Notes under the pieces: generated by a model
Database searches by the model: none
Told to the model about the DNA's origin: nothing
What the model saw: the letters and a program-made list of their open reading frames with translations, nothing else
NCBI RefSeq assembly: GCF_028453695.1
Contig: NC_135781.1
Coordinates: 372,001-436,000 of the forward strand
Reading direction: 5' to 3'
DNA from: Augochlora pura
Taxonomy: Eukaryota; Arthropoda; Insecta; Hymenoptera; Halictidae
Length of the DNA: 64,000 bases
Part shown: piece after piece, positions 58,247-64,000 of the stretch
How positions within the stretch are numbered: the first letter of the stretch is position 1
Layout: each line of letters opens with the position of its first letter
Made by a program: the position numbers and the translations under genes

Positions 58247-61200
58247 GGTCATGCCCTTGTATCCGAAACTGTGCTTCATTTTCCATGCGTGTACCTACGC
58301 AACTGTGTACAGGAGCGTCCCATCTCGAGAGAATCGAACGGTGTCAAACAAGTGTAAAAATTAATTTACAGTTCTGTAAATGAAATATGCGTGCGGACGA
58401 AGTACACGGTCCATCTGATGGATCGACGCCGCGAGATCAGGAATCGGACACGGCGAGCAAAAGAGAAACGATTCGAAGAAGAAATTATTCGTGTAATAAT
58501 TCCTTATTAAATTCTGAATCGGAGTTAGTATCGCGAAAAAGAGCCCGGCGGACAAATGAAAGGGGAGGAATTCAACGAAACGAGAGAAGCGAGTATGAAC
58601 TGAAAAGAGTGCGTAATGAAAAGCGCGATATGAATGTCGTAACAATAATACGAAACCATGTACAATATTTTTGTATTTTTACAACATTTCAGTTGAATAT
58701 CCCTGGGCAAATTTTGCTATATAATTATGCGTTTTATTATTTGATACCGTTAAAAAGTAAAGGAATATTTTTGTTTGCTACCTTGTTGTTCCATCTCGTA
58801 TTACGCCCTTATATATTTAACCGATTATTAATTTTATAATCGGAACACTTGGATTTTTTTACTAAGAAACGTTAATAAGTCTAATGTTTCCCTTCGTTTC
58901 TGCGCGAGTTTAGTCCGCGTCGCGGAAAATCAGCCAGGTACGAGCGAGGGGAATTAAATTCACGAGATTCTAAATTCTCAGGGCGGAAATACGATTGCGT
59001 TAAAACTCCGCTGCTCTGAAGAAATCCGTGTAGATGGAAGAGGCTTGGGAACGTAAGTCTTTTCCAGATTTATATCACGTACTAATCCCCGACGTTTTAC
59101 AGATTACTGGATATTCGATGCTTTAACAATTATGGAAAGCAACACGAGTAGAAGAATTATGTTAGACTTTGGCCGTTTTCCGAGCAGACTACGGAATAGA
59201 ACGGCGCTATTCCATTAATTTATATTTCAAAGTGCAAAACGATAGCAGTCTGAAATACGATCAATGAGAAATTCCGTTTCTTCATTTTGCCACGCCAACA
59301 ACCTCGATTATGAAATTAATTTTCTTTAATCGGATGTAAATTGATAAGTTATGCGACATCGATTGACTTTTCAAGTAACAATTAATTTGCATATTTAAGC
59401 AAATAATTCCGTCTCTCAGACATGCACAGTGGAACAATCTGGGTTAATCTAACGGTACTTTATACTGCAATCGCAAAGCTTTGCTTTTGTTAATTTTACT
59501 AATTCGTACAGATTAGCATGCACGAATGAATAAATTAGTGGATTTAATTACCTTATAATGATATAAATATATATGATAGAATAATCGAATCTCTATTAAT
59601 CTATAGTTGCTTCACTGCCCTTCTTGATAGTTGAAAAACAAATTAAAATTCATGCAATGGTAATTATTAAAAATTTAGAGAATATCTTGTACTTACTACG
59701 ATCTGCATCGTTGACGAATCGATTGAAATGTAGAAATATTACATACATTAATTAGTAGCTGTTAATCGTTGAGAATTTCCCTGATAAAAGGCAACAATTT
59801 TTATTTCTTACACTTTCATTCTCAAATCGTAGAAACATAAAAATTGAACTAAAACGAATAAAGAATCGAGTAACATCCGTATTTGGTAGTTTACGAACGT
59901 GGTAGTAATATTAGCTGTTTAAATGTAGTCGGCGAACAATCCCTCTGAAAATTTCGCAACACTTCTATCGCCGCGCGTTGCAAAGTTTTAAGAGGACCCG
60001 AATGTTTTAGTTGGTAAGAGTTCGGCGGCGGGTGCTTGACAAAAATTGCTATGGACAATGAAACAAAAATTGCAGTGTTCCGAACGTGGAATTCGACGCA
60101 TTGGAAACGGTGACCCAGATACCAGAAAAAAAAAATGAATACTTTCCGCTGGAAACGAATAATCTGTTTTACTGTAAATGAATCTCCGGGTGTCCGCCCT
60201 ATAGAAAGACGACGAATTGTTGAAATGCCCGGGGGAGGAGCGCCTCGTTCGGCGTTACTGCAAATTAGTTACCGTTTTCGGTGGGCGATTGTTATTCTTG
60301 CCGATAATCTTGCCGGATTCGGTCCCAGGGGGAAACGATGCTTTTTCAGCAGACAAAGCTCCACAAAATCAATATGGGGAGAAAATGGCTCCACGTGCGC
60401 GAACTTTCTCGATTTCCATACGTATCTACTTCGAAACTATCAAACATATTAAGTACTTAATTCATCTGAAGCATGGACTTCCGTATCCACGTTTCCGAGG
60501 GCTCTCCGAGTTCCTTAAGACGCCCTACGCCTAGTTGCTAATTTCAATAGAACGTGTTTTTAACACTGCTTTCATTTTACTGCTTGCTTTTGATTTTAAA
60601 ACACGTACCCTGTGAGACTCGTAATTTTATTACCGTAATCTCGAAAAAAATAAACACCGGAACAATAGCGTTTTCACCAAAAGTTATTTCTTTTTCTTTC
60701 GAAGCAAAAACTTGTTCCAAAAAATGGTGACCTTTTCGTTGCTTTAGAGCCAGATGAAAAAATCCTGCGTCTAGACAATTTAGGTAGATTGAATGTCCCT
60801 TTGCGCCATGTCCTTTTAGAAATCTGTTCGCGAGAAATCGCGTATATTGTGAAACCGTGTACGTCACGGTGTACGCTCGTACGTCGTTTCCATTTTAATG
60901 AAAAAAGGCTTAAATGTGTTGTTAAAAATTATAAGAATTATAAGAATTATTTCTGTTACTTGGAAAGAAATGCTCGTGGACGCGGTACATGTTCAACCCA
61001 GAAAGTTTCATCGTTCAAAAAGAGGAATATCATCTCTTGGAAAGAAACAGGATAAAATTAAAATAGTCCCGCATTCATACTATTGGAAGAAACGATCGCG
61101 AAAAACAATTTCCCGCCACGATTTTGCTCGTTAGAACTCTATTTATCTTTCGCTAATGTACTTTTTTATATTCTACTCTGCCCATTCAGACGACATGTTT

Positions 61201-62787
61201 GTGGTAAACCACCCCATAGAAGTGCAACGAATTTTCAATTCAAGATTCGTTAACGATAATTCTGTTCCACAAATGTTTAAATAGAAAACAATTCTGTATT
61301 AACGGTAACATTTATTTTCCCCTTTGTTTTTTCTTAATATTTTTAATAAGTATTAAGACTTCCTCTCATCAGCGAGGAGGTGCTTTTCTGCGAGTTTTAC
61401 GATTGTTATTTTTTACTAAATAAATTGAAAGGGTTAATGTTTCCGCAAGCTTTGCTTTCCATAAACTATATCCGATTGCAATCGTCCTCTTCGACATTGA
61501 CCGCAGAACTGCGATTAAAATAATAAATATGAATTTTTTGTTACGTTTTGTAAATACTAAAACACTGAAACACTATTTACAAAATATCAAATAATATTTC
61601 GATTATTAAGATCTTATTTTGAGCCACCCGCAACCCCGTAATGTCACTTATTCTGAATAATGGATCGGGGTCGTTCTTGGGGTAACGCGTAAAGTGTTAG
61701 AAACAAACTTCAAAAATGCCCAGAAAATCAGAATAACGTGATTAATGAAAATGGAACTGCAAAGTTAAAATTGATCGTGGTGGATGGTGTTTGAACTCTT
61801 TCGCCAGCTAAACATTCTAGTTAGATTCGGTCCGGTGAAATTCAGTAGAACAAACACGAATTTTGCAAACGCGCAACGTGTTAAACGAATGTATTCTTGC
61901 TTTGTAACATTTAGCTTCTGGTTTTTGCGCCGATGTACCAGAAAGCGTTTCGGAATTGCCATAGCGTCCTACAAACTTTCTAATCGATCGCGGTGCCGGT
62001 GTTTGATGCGTACCAACTATGCAACTTACCGTTTGGAAACGCGATATAGTTATTAGCAGAACGCACTGCCCTGCTAAATAGCCCCGATTTCAACACTTTA
62101 CCGATCGGTCATTCCACCGTATACATTAACCCGACACTGGACTCTCTTTCGACTTGGACTTTCGCAAACGAACGCTTATACGCGCCTCTTATAAAAATGT
62201 TAAATCAAACTTCGCGAAAAGTAGACAATATTTTAAAAAATTATGTAGAACTATTGGAGCTTTTGGTAGTATAATCCAGCTACAGTTTTGGTTGAATAAT
62301 GAATAGCAAATTGTATCGGTTGCGATGAGAATCGATTGGCACGGTATCAATCGATAAAGCATGAAGAGATCCGTTTCACCGATTCTCTGCCGATCTTCCG
62401 AAAACAACTCGCGAAACGAACTTCGCCGAAATTCGCGTGCTCGAGCACGGCGCCGCGTCCCCCAGGTTTGGTAGGTTTTGCCCGAGGTCCTTCGAGTTCA
62501 GGACACGAACATCAAAGGTACCGGCAAAAGTTTCGCGTCTGGTCAAATATTCTGTAGTTTCGCGAGCACAATGTCAGCGCGGGCGACGGTGTAGGTATTG
62601 TTTGGCGTACAAAGTGCTCCCTACAGGGGGAACCGTGGACCTGCAATATTCAGTTATTGATGCTCTTAGTTAGAACAATCGCATCGCGCTATGAACGCTA
62701 ACATTCGAGGAGGCCGGAAAATGCCGTGGAAACACAGGATGAAAGAGGGAGCGAGCGAGCGAGCGAGCGAGAGGGTGGGGGCCACGG

Positions 62788-62826
62788 CGGCAAGCGCGGC
62801 GAGCGCGGCGAGCGCGGCGAGCGCGG
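62788..62826. repeat. Minisatellite, GCGGCGAGC (9 bp)
   Basis: Four tandem copies, the first with AAGC for GAGC, following a (GAGC)n tract at about 62751-62770. Confidence 0.8.
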
Positions 62827-63965
62827 CTACGGGGCATCGACCACCGCCAGTGAAAGCGTGGATGCCAGAGTTATGGGAAGCTCTCAAGATGTAGCGTTCA
62901 GCGTCGACGACGCCGATAATCGCTGACGGTTTGTAGACGTTCGAGTTGCAACAACGGATAAGCGCTTCAGGAGGAGGACACTTATCGCGATCGACTTTCA
63001 CGGAGAAGAGCAACAATCCTGGAAGCGGACAGGATCGATACGGGGAGCTTCCACATTTTACAGACGAACTTTCCGTTGTTTCGCGTATTCGCCATGTTAA
63101 CGCTAAAGCGACCGAATCAGGAAACTAACTGATGGCTATTATTTTATAACGATGAAAAATTCGAGAAAATACTATTTTCGACAGTTTTATTATAATACTT
63201 GCTTGAATTGAGAAATTGATTCGATTATAAAAATAAAAAATATAAATCCGGACGTTTGGATCGACGTGGGTAATTGCTTAATACTAGAACTACTAAACCA
63301 CTCTGGTTTTTGATGTTATAATAGGAATGCTACGGAGTTTAAATAACTCTGATCTTGTCATTGCTATACAGTGGACGAAATTTATTATTAGCTTATTTTA
63401 CTATTATCTTGGCAATTTTGTACTACAGACTATTAGCGTTCCTATACAGATTTCATCGACTGTAGAGCAATGTACTTCAATCGTGTTTAGTCTCGGTAAT
63501 TTCAGTGTTAACCATTGAGAATGCTGGTGTTCCCATTGGTCGAGGCCTATAATGGTAAACTGTAATAGTCTGTAATAGAATGAATGCGACCATTTACGCG
63601 TACGCGACGCGCAGCTGCCCGACGCCGTTTGAAGCGGTTCGCAGCCTTTTTGATCGCGACTATCAGCGATACCTTTTCGCTTCGCTGCAACAACTGATTC
63701 ATTTTCCGAAATTCGCTGGAACGCGAACAGGTCGTTGCACAAAGTGCGTTTAAAAGCTGGCCGAGCGCCGGCGTGTCGCGTTGCGTCGCAATAAACCAGG
63801 ACGCAAGGATCGTCGCGCGCGAGCCTGCAAGTTTTTTTAAACGATTCAGGGGACTCCGTAAATAGAATGTATAAAGGAAGGAAGTCGGGGCGGTGCGCGG
63901 GGCGCGAAGGAAATCGCGCGTAACGGCCGCGTATGAAACTTCTAAAACCTCGTTTCGGCGCGGAA

Positions 63966-63968
63966 GAG

Positions 63969-63999
<31 letters not shown>

Positions 64000-64000
64000 C
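63966..64000. repeat. (GAA/GGA)n purine tract cut by the window end
   Basis: GAAGAGGAAG leads into pure GAA repeats that run off the window. Confidence 0.85.

Larger units (their letters stand above)
53575..63965. other. Gene-poor distal stretch
   Basis: Alternating AT-rich DNA and short GC-rich islands: GGCGC pentamers at 55659-55697 and 55783-55803, minisatellites at 57408 and 62788, (CT)n at 58211 and a MITE at 56874. An isolated ATG plus donor (MEEAWE, 59034-59052, then GTAAGT) has no partner exon. No gene supported. Confidence 0.5.

Noticed and set aside
58387..58839. 150-codon ORF with ATG, charged N-half and hydrophobic C-half
   Set aside because: The first half is purine-rich Arg/Glu/Ser, the second AT-rich; no known domain and no splice or poly(A) context that singles it out.
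59034..59052. ATG plus short frame MEEAWE before GTAAGT
   Set aside because: Looks like a first coding exon but no in-phase acceptor with protein-like sequence was found downstream.

Overview
The window looks like nuclear DNA of an insect, most likely a hymenopteran (bee, wasp or ant). Evidence: spliced genes with short exons in long introns, an Antigen 5-type CAP gene, an arginine kinase (the arthropod phosphagen kinase), CpG-rich DNA with no sign of CpG depletion, many simple-sequence tracts and many small TTAA- or TA-flanked inverted-repeat elements. Nothing looks bacterial, and no operon, CRISPR array, rRNA or tRNA was recognised.

Three protein-coding genes can be assembled exon by exon, with reading phase agreeing at every junction. 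(1) + strand, 1008-10933: a six-exon secreted CAP/Antigen 5-like gene of about 330 residues. It has an apparent GC-AG intron, a largely lost CAP tetrad and an unusual hydrophobic C-terminal exon. (2) - strand, 28260-14292: a four-exon arginine kinase of about 396 residues. The catalytic residues are intact, but it is diverged, with a 35-residue Lys/Glu-rich N-terminal extension and an Asn in the guanidino-specificity loop. (3) + strand, 32297 (or earlier) to 36154: a small single-pass membrane protein of unknown family, built from tiny exons that all break in phase 0. Genes 1 and 2 converge (3' ends about 3.4 kb apart); genes 2 and 3 diverge from a spacer of about 4 kb. No functional link between the three is implied.

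From about 36.2 kb to the end there is no gene I can defend. This gene-poor stretch holds decayed Tc1-like transposase sequence (53.4-53.6 kb), a 485-bp TA-flanked inverted-repeat element (49.3-49.8 kb), further MITE-like elements, minisatellites and a scatter of GC-rich pentanucleotide arrays. A few ORFs and one isolated possible terminal exon are recorded with low confidence.

Exon borders come from splice consensus, phase and remembered family patterns (CAP/Ag5 and phosphagen kinase), not from transcripts or database searches.
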